DNA of 64,000 bases from Aplectana chamaeleonis (Eukaryota > Nematoda > Chromadorea > Rhabditida > Cosmocercidae), in contig JAPDOI010001203.1 in the NCBI GenBank assembly GCA_029168955.1, positions 62,001 through 126,000 on the forward strand. Direction: 5' to 3'. The notes beneath the pieces were generated by a model that saw nothing but the letters and a program-made list of their open reading frames with translations, was not told the DNA's origin and searched no databases. Position 1 is the stretch's first letter. Each line of letters begins with the position of its first letter. Position numbers and translations under genes: made by a program. Positions 22,540 through 35,400 of the stretch are shown here, piece after piece.

Positions 22540-23950
22540 AAAAAAAAAAAACTCGAAAAATCTATATAACTTCTTTATAACACCCAGATCCCCTCTGCTG
22601 GTTTGATGAAGGACTGTATTTTGCGGATAGTTTCTAGTCATGAATATGTGTTGTTCATATCAATTCGACGAGCTTTGCATCTTGGGCGCATACAAAGTAA
22701 TAATGGCTTCTCAATGTGACCTTCACTAAACCTAATTCTCCAGCTGTTTACAACGTAAACCCAGAGAAAGTGAAAAATGATTAGCTGATGCAAAAAGAAA
22801 GAGCTGCAGGCGTAAGAGACAGGAAAATAGCTCTGTCAAACATTCAATACATACTTATCAGCAACCATGTACATCTGCGCATTTGATTCATCGGTGATTT
22901 CTCAGAAAGTAGAATTTCAATATATATAGTACTACATATACACATTACGGGTAATCTCACTGGATTACTCAAAAGATACTCGGTGAGCTGACAAGGTCGT
23001 GGGGGATTGGGGTAATTCGAATTAGCAGTTCATTGGTTCATACTAGCGCTATCAACGATCGTGTTCGTGCCACCTTCAGCGTGATGTATATCAGTCAATA
23101 GGTGGGGAAGCCGAGGATACTGTGAAAGCATAATTCAGTGCGGGCCGATATGAGCTATTGAAATTTCGGGTGGCCCGAGGTGAGGTGGTAAAGGCTTGAT
23201 GGGCAGCTGAGAGTGAACAGAGGTGAGATTAGAGGACGGGTAGAAAGTATTTGCTCTGTCAGTCCTCCCCTCCTGTCGGAGTTACCAACCTTTTGAATGT
23301 TTCCCTTTAATTATTTCATCAGAATGCACTTTAACTACTATATCATGTAAAAATCCACATACAATTTCCTGACACACAGGCAGCATTCAAGCACCTCGGA
23401 GCACCAGTGATTAGAAATCTGTCAATAAGTGTAAGTGCATCGAACCAGGTGTTCCGGATCATTTCCATCGGCTCTTATTAGTGCAACACATTCCATTTAC
23501 CTCCCTTCGCTACTTGAGCTGTCTTGCTCTCGCTTTTCCTCCAAATTGTGTACAAACTCAGCCCGACTTTAATCTTCTGCTCCCAATGTTGCACTGCGTT
23601 GTGTGATAAAAGTCCTACTATATGTGGAGTACTTTTAAGATACCACACAATGATCACTTCAAAGACAAGATTAGCGATGAATCGATGGTTAATTCGCTGT
23701 TCACATTCAATTTTGATGACAGTTTTTCGTATTCAAACTGTCTACTTCTAACTCACGCTTTGGTAGGGAAGTTACAGATGGGAATAGACCTGATTTGGTC
23801 CTTATCACTTTGTCGAGAAAAGAACGGTGGAGACGACTCTCCTAAGGATTTATTTATCTATTCATTTAGTATAAGTCGCGTGAGGTAAGCGTTGTATGAA
23901 AGGCGAGAGTCGATTACCAAAAGTTAACATTCAGTGTGCTAGAAATATAA
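22540..23950. other. Intergenic stretch, nothing supported
   Basis: AT-rich sequence. Short open frames only. No gene or repeat with a partner in the window was recognised. Confidence 0.35.
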
Positions 23951-23959
23951 CAGCTTTTT

Positions 23960-24735
23960 CCATGCTTGTCGCTTGAAAGTCAGGAAACCAAGTGGATTAG
24001 GTGGACAGCCAACTTTCAGGGATAAAAGATGGCCCCCGCTTGATAAGCGAAGCTTGAAGATAGGGAAGTCCCTCAAGAGATTTTCACTGAGCATCCCCGT
24101 GTCCTAGAATGGGCAAGGCGATAGAACACTTTGACCCTAACCATACCAGCCAGCATTTTGAAGCGCATACAAACACCACTCAGCTGCCTGCGAGACTGTA
24201 GAGTATGCGATTTGAGCCTCTGATTTCTGGCTTAGGAATTTGGTATCCCATCATAAGAAGAAGAGCAGTCCCCAACGAATGCTTTTCGTGTAAAATTTTC
24301 CTGATTTATCTGCAGAAGGCCAAATAATCTGAAGAAGCTCAATGTCTTTCTCCCTCTATGAGCAAAGGACGGAGGCTCCGCATTCAAAAATGGGTCTAAC
24401 ATAGGTATCATAGGCTCTAACAAGTAGTTGTTCATCAGGCAGCGTCAAACCTTCGGAAATGAGGAATGTGTGTGCAAAGCTGTTCTCTGCAGGACTTTCC
24501 AGTACTTAGAGAAGCCCAGCCTGTGGTCACAGTGAAAGCCAAGGTCTTTGACGCAGTTGGCGAACCCTAAGTCATATTCCCCAACTCTATAGGTCAAAGA
24601 TGGACTAGACTCCCGAACTCTAATACAAACGGATTCCTGGGGAGCCAGGGCTATATTCCGAACCTGAGACCAATTCAAAATGCTGTCTAAGGCAGCTTGC
24701 ACTTTACCGTGGTCAGCTGTGTTTTTAATTTCTCG
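23960..24735 (-). mobile_element. CR1/jockey-like reverse transcriptase fragment
   Basis: The minus strand encodes LQAALDSILNWSQ, ESVCIRVRES, YDLGFANCVKDLGFHCD and LGFSKYWKVL (24702-24445). Next, in shifting frames, comes a degraded match to the region that normally reads like YVRPILEYGS (24435-24230), then RGSNRILYSL further down. These match the C-terminal half of non-LTR reverse transcriptases of the CR1/jockey group. The 5' half is absent and there are multiple frameshifts, so it is a dead fragment. Ends are approximate. Confidence 0.65.
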
Positions 24736-25230
24736 ATAAATTTTACAACATCGGCGATTCGCCTACAATCCACACCACAAAGCTCCAGGATGCGTCTCAC
24801 AGTCCAATTCTTGAATCAATCACAACGACGGACGCTTGAAACAGTTTATTGGAAGAAGAACAAGGGGAGTTTCCATCACCGACAGTTTTTTCATGTCCTT
24901 CGAATTTCTAAGCACAGGAAGATGCCGAAAGCAGCGTGTTTTGGCAAACTGATGTTTGGTCAATCGATTAAAAACTCAGACAGTCATTGAGTAGTACGTC
25001 GGCACTGCAGGGGTTGCACTTCGTTACAAAGGGATTAGCAGCACCCCTGATGTAGCTACTGCTAACAGAAGGGGCCGAAGGAGTTACTGCTTCTCGTTTT
25101 CAAATACAACCCCTATGCCTGCTACGCGTAAGTTCGGCAGCTTCTTGTCTTAGTGTCTGCTGACACCCTCATCCATTGATTTGTCTGATACAAATGAACA
25201 TTGCAGCATTCTCTTGTGCGACGGTGGTGG

Positions 25231-25440
25231 GTATATAAGGCGGAACGCCTCGCTGAGGGGCAGTTGGCCGTTTGAGGCCGGTCTGAGAAGGTGAATTTGC
25301 GTCACATTCTGGACGCCAATATTGAACGCTAAGGGGATCGTCCCCATGGCTCATCGCGAGAGCAGCGTCCTCGTTGTAGACCGTGGCAGATGTGATGTCC
25401 TTTTTGCGGACCGCGGCGAGGTTGGCCCACTTGCTGCAGC
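25231..25440 (+). promoter_or_regulatory. TATA box, CAGT initiator and conserved downstream block (copy 1)
   Basis: GTATATAAGG at 25231 is followed 30 nt later by CAGT at 25261 and about 140 nt later by a block reading CCTCGTTGTAGACCGTGG. A second copy at 36230 has GTATATAAGG, CAGT 31 nt later and the same block about 139 nt later. The TATA-to-initiator spacing is that of a polymerase II core promoter. The unit may be the promoter of an unrecognised repeat, such as a solo LTR. No LTR ends (TG...CA) or target duplications were established. Confidence 0.4.
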
Positions 25441-26317
25441 CGTAAAAGTATCTTACCCAACACCGCTAAAGAGGGTGGTAGCTCAATTTCTTTCTCCGTA
25501 TGTAGAATAGGCGATATGATGCTGTTAGCAGCAGCTCCTGTTGATAACCAGGGGTTGTGTCCAATGTTCGCCCTGGGGGACAGCCTCTACTGTGCCGACG
25601 TACCGCCCCAAGGCTATCTCAGAATGAGTGCTTGGTTTAAAAGAATTTGCGACACAATGGGGAAGACCTGCACTGGGCAGAACAAAGGAAGACCTGCTGT
25701 GGGGAACTGTTGCAAAGAAGTGTCCTAGTGAAGTACGTAGGTGTGTCCAATGCAGTCTCCAATTTTCTTCCCTCTCACTTTTCTTCATTTTTCTCCTTTG
25801 ACTCTTAAAGTTTGAGATTCTTTTAAAAGCTCCCGCGGATCCCGAAATATAAACTCTAGATACGCTGGCTGCATATTACTTTTTTCTTTACCTTGTTTGT
25901 CTTCAATTTTTATTCGATAAATATCTGGGACTACTGGCTTCATAATATCAGCCTCAATAGCGATACTTTCAGTCCTACAAATTTAATTGTAGCCTTCTCC
26001 GAATCTTCAAAACGGGTGACCTAGCTAATAGAGCCATTGGTCATGATAAACCATTCTTATGAGTCATCAATATTTTTAATTTGTTTAAACCTTTTTGTAA
26101 ACTTCAGTCAACTTTTTTGATCGTCAGCTCCGCGTCTTGCTACGTTGGGCTCAAATTTTCGAAGCAAGGCCTTTGGTATATTTGTTCTAATTTCCGTAAC
26201 TAATCCTTTCATACTCTGCCGTCGCCACTACAATTTTCCCGTACTGCTGTATTTTGCCGTACTACTTGCTATTACCGATATACTATATTTTCCTCGTAAT
26301 TTCGTATTCACGTTTCT

Positions 26318-26319
26318 AG
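26318..26319 (+). other. Splice or trans-splice acceptor upstream of gene A start
   Basis: CGTTTCTAG ends at 26319, and the start codon follows after only GAA (ATG at 26323). A strong pyrimidine-rich acceptor 3 nt before an ATG is the usual context of a nematode spliced-leader site, although a cis-spliced 5' UTR exon is equally possible. Gene B has the same arrangement. Confidence 0.55.
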
Positions 26320-26322
26320 GAA

Positions 26323-26449
26323 ATGACACTGTTCATTGCCGAAGTATTCATAACGACAACAGCAGTAACATTATGCGTCGTTGGACTACTCGGAAATATC
26401 AGTCTGTTGTTGGCAACGATTACACAGAAACAATTGCATCATAAAATAT
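26323..26449 (+). CDS. Gene A exon 1 (N-terminus and TM1)
   Basis: ATG to donor T|GTGGGT, 127 nt, ending in phase 1. It encodes a short N-terminus and a hydrophobic helix with GLLGN, the TM1 motif of this receptor class. It has the same length and phase as gene B exon 1. The open frame continues past the donor, but the continuation does not resemble TM2. Confidence 0.75.
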
Positions 26450-29400
26450 GTGGGTTTCAAATTGCTTACTTGTGCCACTGCCCTCCTTCAAAATCTATCG
26501 CGCTTCTTGTCCTTATTGAGACCGAAACTCTAAAGTGGGAGGAGGGAATGTGCTGACTGGGGGAGGGAGGCGGAGGGAACGGGTGCTCGATGTTTTTCGC
26601 TCATTCTGAAAGGTTGAGATTCGGCATTTGGTAGAGTTGTAACACACAGAAGCCAGACTATGATAAATTCAACCCACGAGCCTGAACTGAGCCTTTAAAG
26701 ACAATGTTCACGATAAAAACCGTATTCTAGTTTTCTTTGTTTTTCAGTAGGGAAGTTTACGAAGCTATCGAATCTCGGAGAGAAAAATTGTTAAGAAAAA
26801 CCTATTAAAGGTTTATTAACGCCCGCTGTTGTCTTTTGGGCACTGCGTCCAAAAAGTCAAACCGTATGTCGCAAACGTTTTGAGCTTCCAAATTTTTAGG
26901 TGAGTGATTTCTTTGATTCCTGTTTCCTGTATCGAAAACTCATAAAGGATAAGATGGGTCAATGCACATGCTTGGATGGTAGAATCTTTTGCGACAAAGA
27001 GATTTTGAAAATTCAGCGTTGTTTTTCAAAGCACATACACAATGACTTGTGACTTCGAACTTGGCGAGTTCGTGTGATTTGGTGAGCGTGAGTTTGTGAG
27101 AAACTATATTTTGGGAGATCGCCTGAGACGAGAATGTCTGTTAGGCAGCGTCCAGGTTATCACTAACCGCGAGTCTTCCCCATGGTGTCGCAACCCAACA
27201 CTCATTATTCACTGATTGATCAAAAATTAGAAAACGCCGGAACTCGCGGTTTGCGACAGTTTCCTTTCCTTGTAAGACAGCGTCCATAAAGGCCATAAAA
27301 CGGCCAAAGTCTCACCGTCGACTGCGTACCACGCGCTGCGCGACCGCACGCGCGTCGGAAGCAGACGAGTTTTGGCCGCCGCGCGACGAGTTTCGGCCGC
27401 CGCGCGGAGGCCGAAACGTCGCGCGGCGGCCGGAACTCGTCGCGCGGCGGCCAAAACTCGTCTGCTTCCGACGCGCGTGCGGTCGCGCAGCGCGTGGTAC
27501 GCAGTCGACGGTGAGACTTTGGCCGTTTTATGGCCTGTACGTGGCGAGAACAAGCGTTCCCGTTGTTGCGCGCCTCTCGCCTCTCCTCAACGCCGGAGCA
27601 GCCAGTGCCCGCAAATTAACACAGGCAAACGCCCCTTACCTCGTGTTGATTGGATTGGGAACGTTAGATCGGGTGATCAAGCACTCGAGTCGGCGCAACG
27701 GCTGATCATCTCCCACGGTTTTCGACTTCCGTGGTTGGATTATGAGAAACAAGGGCAATGGCTTTGATACAGGTTTAATGCCACCTGCTTTAGTGATGGA
27801 GCAGTAAGCTTGAAACCTGCTTGCTTCGTGGTGCTGGCGGAAGCGCGCGAGAGCGAGCGGGCGAGGGTTCTCGAGAAGGATCGCATGTGAGCGGCTAGCA
27901 AATCGTGTGACCACGAGGATCATCGATTTTCCGTAACCGCACGCTCTCGCCACGTATGAATGGAGCCTTAGGCCTCAGTCATAGTTGGCCGATCGGCGTG
28001 CGTAGCCAGCCGGTCGATAATCATGAAAGACATGAATGAGTTCGGTGGAGAAAACACCCGATGTGGCTCATCCGACCGATGTTCACATGGTATAATGTGA
28101 GAAATGAATGATATTCATGATATAGTTCCAAACAATCCTTACATATTGACCGCGTCAGCCACAGATGGCCACACCGGGTGTTATCTACCAGGTTGTCCAA
28201 TAATTCTTGTCCGAAAATTTCACCATTTTTAATTTTTTTCAACTTTATTGAAAAACAAGTATCTAATCAACAATATAATTACCACAGTTATCCACAACAA
28301 TGACCCGTCATATTGGGCAAGTCGCCGATGGCCTTCGCTCACAACTCCGGGGGCTGCGACTCGAAGAAGTCCGCGATGTCGTATTTGAGGGTGTCGTAGT
28401 TGGTGAATTTTCTTCCGGCCAAATGGTGCTTCAGCGGACGGAACAAGTGGCAGTTGGAGGGGGCGATGACCGAGGAATACGGCAGATGTGCAACCGTCTC
28501 CCAGCCGAGCGTCGCCAACTTCTGCTGGGTCTCCTTCGCCACGTGGGGGCGCGCGTTGTCGTTCAGCAGGTGGACCGAAACCCGTCGGGGACGCTTTTCT
28601 CGGATGGCGGCGGCTAGTTTTTCGAGCTGATCGGTGTAGATGGAGGCGGTGACCGTCCTGCCTTGCGGGAGCGGCTCGAAGTACAGCATGCCCTTGGTGT
28701 CCCACCAGCAGCAGAGCATGATCTTCAGCGGGTGCAGGTCGGCTTTCGGCGTCGTCGGCGGCTCTTCTCTGCGCGGGATCCAGACGGCACAGCGGGCGAC
28801 GTTGTCGTAGAGGACCCAGCTCTCATCCTAAGTGACCAGGTCCTAGAGAAACTCCTTGCGATGCGGACGAAGGAGGAGGGACTGGCAGACGGCCACGAGG
28901 CTCTGCTTGTCGGCGTCCGTCAGACGGTGGGGGATCCAACGGGCCAGAACTTTGTGGTAGCCGAGTAAGTTGAGTCGATTGTGGATGGTGGACTTGCTGC
29001 AGCCGAGCGTCGTCGCAAGTCCATGGGTGGTGGCCTCCGGCTTCTCCTTGATACAGTGACGGACTTCGTCATCATCCGCCGTAGGAGGCCTCCCGCTGTG
29101 CTCCCTGTCCTCGAGGCTCGTGTCGCCGCTCTCGAAACGATTGAACCAGCGGCTGACTGTGCATTGGGACACTGCATTCTCCTTGCATTGTCTACAGATG
29201 TTGACGACTTCGGTGCCCGTGTCGTTGCCCAGCAGCCACTCATAGTACACAAACGTACGATTTCGACTTTGGTCCATTTTAGCTTGTACTGGTAGCTAGA
29301 CGCGACGACTGCGCCTTATATACCCCTAGCGTAACTTTGGAGAACCTTCTAGAAGGTTCTTACACTTGCCTGATATTGTAACACTTCCAAGAAAAATTAT

Positions 29401-32400
29401 AGAAATTTGAAAATTTTCGGACGTGAATTATTGGACGGCCTGGTACAACCTCCAAGGTCCATGTTTTTCATAAGTATTGACCGGGTTGGCCACTGCAAAA
29501 TACTGCGGTTTTCAAGTAGTTGGCCACTGCAAAATACAGCGATTTTTTCAAGTAACTCTGACAGATGCCTTGTGGGACTTTGAAAACGAAAATGGGATTC
29601 ATTTTGAGCTTTTCGGGATCTGCGAAAGGTGGAGCACCTAAACAAGATTTTACCTACTGTAAGCGCCCCGATTGGATGAGGAGTGCGAATGAGCTCTAAT
29701 AACAGAAGGAAGTATGTGTGAAGGTCTCAAGGAGGAGTGAAAGCGGCAGTTAAAACCAAATAATTTTTCAGGTTACATTGTAGCCGTAATTGCTTCGCTG
29801 CACATTATATGTCTGGTTTGTGAACTGTACATCGAGGCCCTACGCTTGAGGTACTCATTCTCCTACTTGAAACGATTACACTGGTCTCCGAGTCTCCCAT
29901 CTTCATGGTTGCTCTTGAAGCAGGCCTCAATTAGGGCCTCATCCCAATTTGGTGCTGAGGTGCTTATCCGGTACGATGAAGGACTTTCTCGTGGTTGTGA
30001 TCGTTAAGTAATATAGTCAATCTATCAAAAAGAGATCTTCCAAGTAAAAAAGGTCTGGTGCGCGTCACAAACGTTCCAACAAAAAGGGAACAATAGGATA
30101 GTGAAGCGAGTAGAGTGTACGAAGAGTGAGCAATACACTCTCGAAGCGATAATCTTGGTCGACACTTCTGAACAGCGTAAACAAGCCGTTGCCTTACTCT
30201 ACTCGGAAGTACTTTGTGATTTCAAAAATGAATCTTATTATGCCAGAACCGTTGAAAATATATGTATGTCCACCTAATAGCTATCATTAAAAGAGATGAT
30301 GTCAAACTGAAAAAAAAGCTGTTTGGAGAAGTGAAACAATAGGAGGTACAACATGAAATAAAAGTATTGTTATACAATCTCGTAAAACAAACGGAAAGAC
30401 TTTCTTGAAAACCATTGAACCCCTTCTCATTAAGTATACCACTACGGTTTGTTCAGAACTGTCGACCAAGAATATCGCTTTGAGAGTATATTTTTCACTG
30501 TTTGTACACTCTCCTCGCTTCACTTTCCTATCCTACTGTTCGCTTTTGTTGGAACGTTAGTGACGCGAACCAAACATTTTTCGCTTGGAGGACCCCTTTT
30601 TGATAGATATGTTCACTCTTTCCTGATATTACGCAGTAATATCCATAGAAAATATTCAATACTTATCAATCAGTATGGACTGATACAATACTCAGTAGCA
30701 ATCAAGGGTGGTAGTAGTCAACCATGCGCTTTTAACCGTTGGTTGACCACGAATCAGCCACAGCTTGGCCGCGAAATAACCAGCTCTGTAACAAGGATCA
30801 GCTTTATAATTCAATGCAAAGTATCTTTTACTTGGAACAACACGGCCACTACACATTAAGTCATGTTCAAAGCGACGGATGCATCCGCAGCCTCTTTTAG
30901 GGTTTGAGCAGAGTGCCAAAAGGGCGCGGCGCGGCCTGATGCTGGAGAGCCGTATTGATAGACCGCCGCGATCTATCAATACGGCCCTTCATCTTCATGC
31001 CGCGCCGCGCACTGTTGGCACTCTGCTCAACCCCTTAAACCTCGAACGGGTAGCAGTTCGTTGACGTTTTTCGAGACCCATGGATCATTATAATCGCAGG
31101 AAAACAATGGAGAGTTGGAAATCGGAGGAGACCATGGAATTCTGTTATTTTCAAGGCTATTAAACAGAAAAAGAACATGAAATTGTACATTTTCTCGCAG
31201 CTGCTTATATGTATGTACTATATTACCTGTACAGGACATGATTAATAAAAACCAAAGAAATCTAAACCACATCTTTTCCCTTAATCTCAAGTTACAAAAA
31301 ACAAATTGGTAGAGCATTATTCATGTTTGCTTAAATATTCTTTGCTTCTGATTAGTGCGAAAAAAAAGAAATTTCAAAAGTGTGCATTAAAAAAAACAAA
31401 GCTGAAAGACGAGTTGTGTTGAACGCTCGCACAAAGTTCTCCATAGCACTTTTAGCGAGACACTTCTTCGTCCCTCCACTGCAGGCATATTTCTCACCCT
31501 CTGTCAGAAGATCTTCAACCCGGTGGTCTCATATGTTCGCCGCAGAGTAAAACTGCATTGAAAAACTGCTCAGTGACGACGCAATTTTTCGTTTCAAAAC
31601 AGGAACTGCAGTTTCTAAGCCAAGGTTTCCGTCTTCTCCCACTTCCAATCTCAACAGCAAACCACTTTCGTTAGGAATGTTGGAGAAAAAAACCTCTCTC
31701 ATACTTTATTTACTGGAACACGAGCTGGTGATCAGCTACCCACAGACTGTTAGATAAAAATTACTACCACTTCAACTTATGACGCACGCTACAGATGAAG
31801 CGATATCTTCATTTCACAACAAAGCGCAAAAATTATATTAAGCGCTACGCACTTTCCACGACGTCTTGAAGAGGTCATCAGATGCCTTATGCACGTTCGA
31901 CGACATCCTGATGACGCCATTGAATGCCCACTGTGCTTTACACGACTTCCTGATGACGTAATCAGATGCACTGTGTACTTTCCACAACGTCCACGTCCTC
32001 CCCTACAAATCGATTACTCACCTGCTACTTACATCCTATCAGCATACCTGACTGCCCAGTTGATCACCTGCGAGCATTGGCAGTGGCTACTACTGAGGCA
32101 GGCAGTGAGGAATGAAAAGCGTGACGGCCTACGCCCCACGGCCCACTGTCTACGGCGCACACCACAAAATTTTCTTAAGTTTCTGGGCTCACAACTTTGA
32201 TAATTGTGAACCGAATTGACTCAATTTTCGTCAGCTGTCAGCTACTGTACCCTCCCACCTACATCATGAGAGGAATCTGCAGCAGATCAGTTTTGCAGGT
32301 TTTATTTAGTACTTTATAAAAATCCAAGTGATCGCAAGGCGTGGGCAAAACCAAACCTCTCCAGCCGCTTTAAAGTGGAAGGAAGGTGCTTCAGAGAGTA

Positions 32401-35400
32401 GAGGATATGGAAGGACGGGTTCACAAATGATTACATACAACAAACAGTTCCTCTGACAGTAAAAAGGCGGGATGTGTGTATAGTCTCCAAGTCTTTTGGT
32501 TTTTTTAAAGGTTTTTTCCCAACATGGGCATCACGAGTATATTTCCATGAGCTTCTGTGCCGAATCAGGTTTACAAACAGTGGAATCGAGTTCACTGGCC
32601 ACAATTCCGTGGAAGCTCGTCGTTATCAAAGGCTTGGAAAAATGTCAAAATCATTTATTTGAAAAACTACACGGTCAAGCGCTGCCTCTATTCTTGCAAG
32701 TATTGACTTTTAACAACAACTTCAGGTGGTAAGAACTCAGGCACCAAAACTATGCCAATTGAGTTTCACTCTAGGAAAGCTTTCGCCACGGTTCGTAGGC
32801 TACCAGGAGCAAGGGAGGCACCTTTGGAATCGACACTACCTTTATGTAAAGTTTTTTTCCCCGATTGTTAAGCATAAGATCCCGTGTATTTTATAGAACG
32901 CCTCCAAGACCTTCCTCATCACTATTTTCGTTTCCTGGCAGAGTACTGTGCATGTGATTTCGAAGCCGATGTTAGTGTGTTGTTCAGCTTTGTGCTTTCC
33001 GAGAGCGGTGAGGAGAGACTTGAGTCCTTTTCCAGTCAAATGCTGCTTGAGGCGTACACACAACAATCTTTCCGCCTCTGCTACCTAAGGTGCGTCCGAA
33101 TGAGAATGGCTGCCCATGCGGCCGATGTGCTTGGCAGGCGGCCGTCGCGTTCGCCGCTCTCGGATGAGTATGCGAAGAGTCCCCACTGCCATCGACTGCG
33201 AACGGGGCTGGCACCGGCTGGCAGCAAGCACTGCGCCGATCAATCAGCTCTGTAGACGGAGGGAGAGGGGACGGCCATCGTTGAAATCCAAGACTCGTCC
33301 GAGGGCGGCACATGCGACGGCCGCAAGCCAAGCACGCCGGCCGCGTGGGCCGCCATTCTCATTCGGGCGCACTTTATATTTCATCACAAGCCAAACACCG
33401 GAGATGATATGCAACACCGATCCGCTTAGTCTTCATCTCTTCCAAGTGGGCAAGTTAAACAGTGGCAGTAACACACGATCGATCGTAGGGCCTATTTCTG
33501 ACGAGTTGATGTTTGATACTGTCTCGCAGAATGTTCACAGGGGCAACATTATTGTAATTTCCGGAGAGCACTGATCGCATTGATACTTTGCGTTGCTTGT
33601 TGTGCGTTGGCGCAAACTCGGTGCACACCTGTTACCTGTTATAACATAAGCTCTTGGACGTTCCAGTGTGCTCTCGATTTGGACAATCACCACTAGCGAA
33701 AGGTAGCTTTTCTGTCTGAACATTGATATCAGGAGTTGTATTTCTCCGATACCCCACTCTTTGCTGCTGGTGATAACCGACATCGAAGGCTTACTTGAGA
33801 AGCTTCTGAGTTCAACTGCACTGAGATAGTGCAAACGCTGAATAAGGAACGCAAAGTATCAGTGCGATCCGGGCCGGCTGTACTTTCACAAAGTTTCCCC
33901 AATTTCTAGGTCATTTAAATCCTGCTCGGTGGACCAACGATTCGCTTGAGCACACAACCCCGAAACTAAAGACTATCGTGAACGCTGTCTTCGATGAGCA
34001 CTGTTGTCGGATGTTTGTTTCTGCCATGGAGCAGATGACACCTGTGCAAAGTATCTGAAGGTAAACAATTGATAATTTGTAGATCTTTCGAAAGGATTAA
34101 ATGCGACGAGCTTCGTGATAAACTCAGTTGCTGGACTCGAACCGATTTTCTGGGGCTCACGGTGTGATAGCGTTCTAACACCTGGATAAGTTTCTCAGTT
34201 GTCATTAGCTTCATGAAGGAAACAAACATCAAGCAGCACTGAACACCAAACACAATCGATCGGAAGACTAGCTCAGAAAAATCAAAACAGGTTACTTGTA
34301 ATATAAATGTAACTTACTTGAATGTCTCAAGTAACTTACATTTATATTACATGGAACATACATTTATGTTACATGTAACTTAAATTTATATTACATTTAA
34401 GTTACACTTATGTTACATGTAACTTACAATTGAATTTACGCTATGGGTGGCCATCACGTGACGCAGACTAAACGCGACGCGGAGGGCGTGTCTCAGACCA
34501 CACACAATGCTGTACTGAGCCTTCCCTGCTGATGTGGCGTCAAGCACCTCAAACTTGGGTAATTGAACCAACAGCAACGCTAGCCGTAACACTGACCGCC
34601 CCGAGTGCGTCGTGCATCAACCTTGGAAATATCTTCTTGGCTAATTTAAATTACTTGCGACTTATATTGCGCCATTTAAGTTACATGTAATATATCGGAG
34701 GCGCACTGCACGCTAGATTCTCTCAGAAATTGAAAACAAGTTACTTGTAACATATCTAAGCTGATGTAAGTTACTTGCGACTTATTTCAAGTCATTTGAA
34801 TTACATGTAATATATGGGAGGCGCACTGCACACAGGATCCTCTCAGTAATCGAAAACAAGTTACTTGTAAAATATCTAAGCTGATGTAAGTTTCTTGCGA
34901 TTTATCTCAAGTCATTACAGTTACATGTAACATATCGGAGGCGCACCACACGCAGTATCCCGCCAATATGTTACATGTAACTTAAATAACCTGAGACAAG
35001 TCGCAAGTAACTTACATTGGCTCAGATATGTTACAAGTAACTTGTTTTCGGCCTTTTATGTTACAAGTAACTTGTTTTCATTTTTCTGAGAAGGTCAGGT
35101 TTACTCTTCCAGCGATAAGCGACGCGATGTAATGACACAGATCATTACTTACCGAAAATCTATATGCATGAAATGCTCTGTCGCAGTCGCTGGTCATGGA
35201 AAATACGATCCCGGCTTAATGGGACGGTTATCAGACAAGGAAGAGGAAAAAACCACGGCAGCCAACGTTCACACGACAAAATGGCGCCAAAAACAAGTTC
35301 GTCCCTACCTATGTACTAGACACCCAATTTTGAGAAAGGGTATTTTTTCCTGAAATCACGCTGGATTGAGATTGGCATAGCGCCAATTTGATAGTACTGA

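Larger units (their letters stand above)
24740..26319. other. Region upstream of gene A
   Basis: No gene supported. It contains a TATA-bearing repeat at 25231-25440. The last 200 bp before the acceptor at 26318-26319 is pyrimidine-rich and AT-rich, as expected of an outron or 5' intron upstream of a spliced start codon. Promoter elements for gene A itself cannot be identified. Confidence 0.4.

Noticed and set aside
27227..27767. Arg/Ala-rich open frames on both strands
   Set aside because: They read the same peptide from the two arms of the 249-bp palindrome, so they are symmetry artefacts.
28300..28968. Plus-strand open frames of about 100 codons
   Set aside because: Antisense shadows of the GC-rich mariner transposase on the minus strand. 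The same applies to 42332-42963.
33116..33574. 152-codon frame, and similar frames at 60084-60827
   Set aside because: They cover the two copies of the TA-flanked foldback MITE. Translation differs by strand and reflects the palindrome.
34640..34965. Possible CRISPR-like array
   Set aside because: The period is 120 bp with nearly identical whole units and no variable spacers. It lies in a nematode intron, so it is a tandem satellite.
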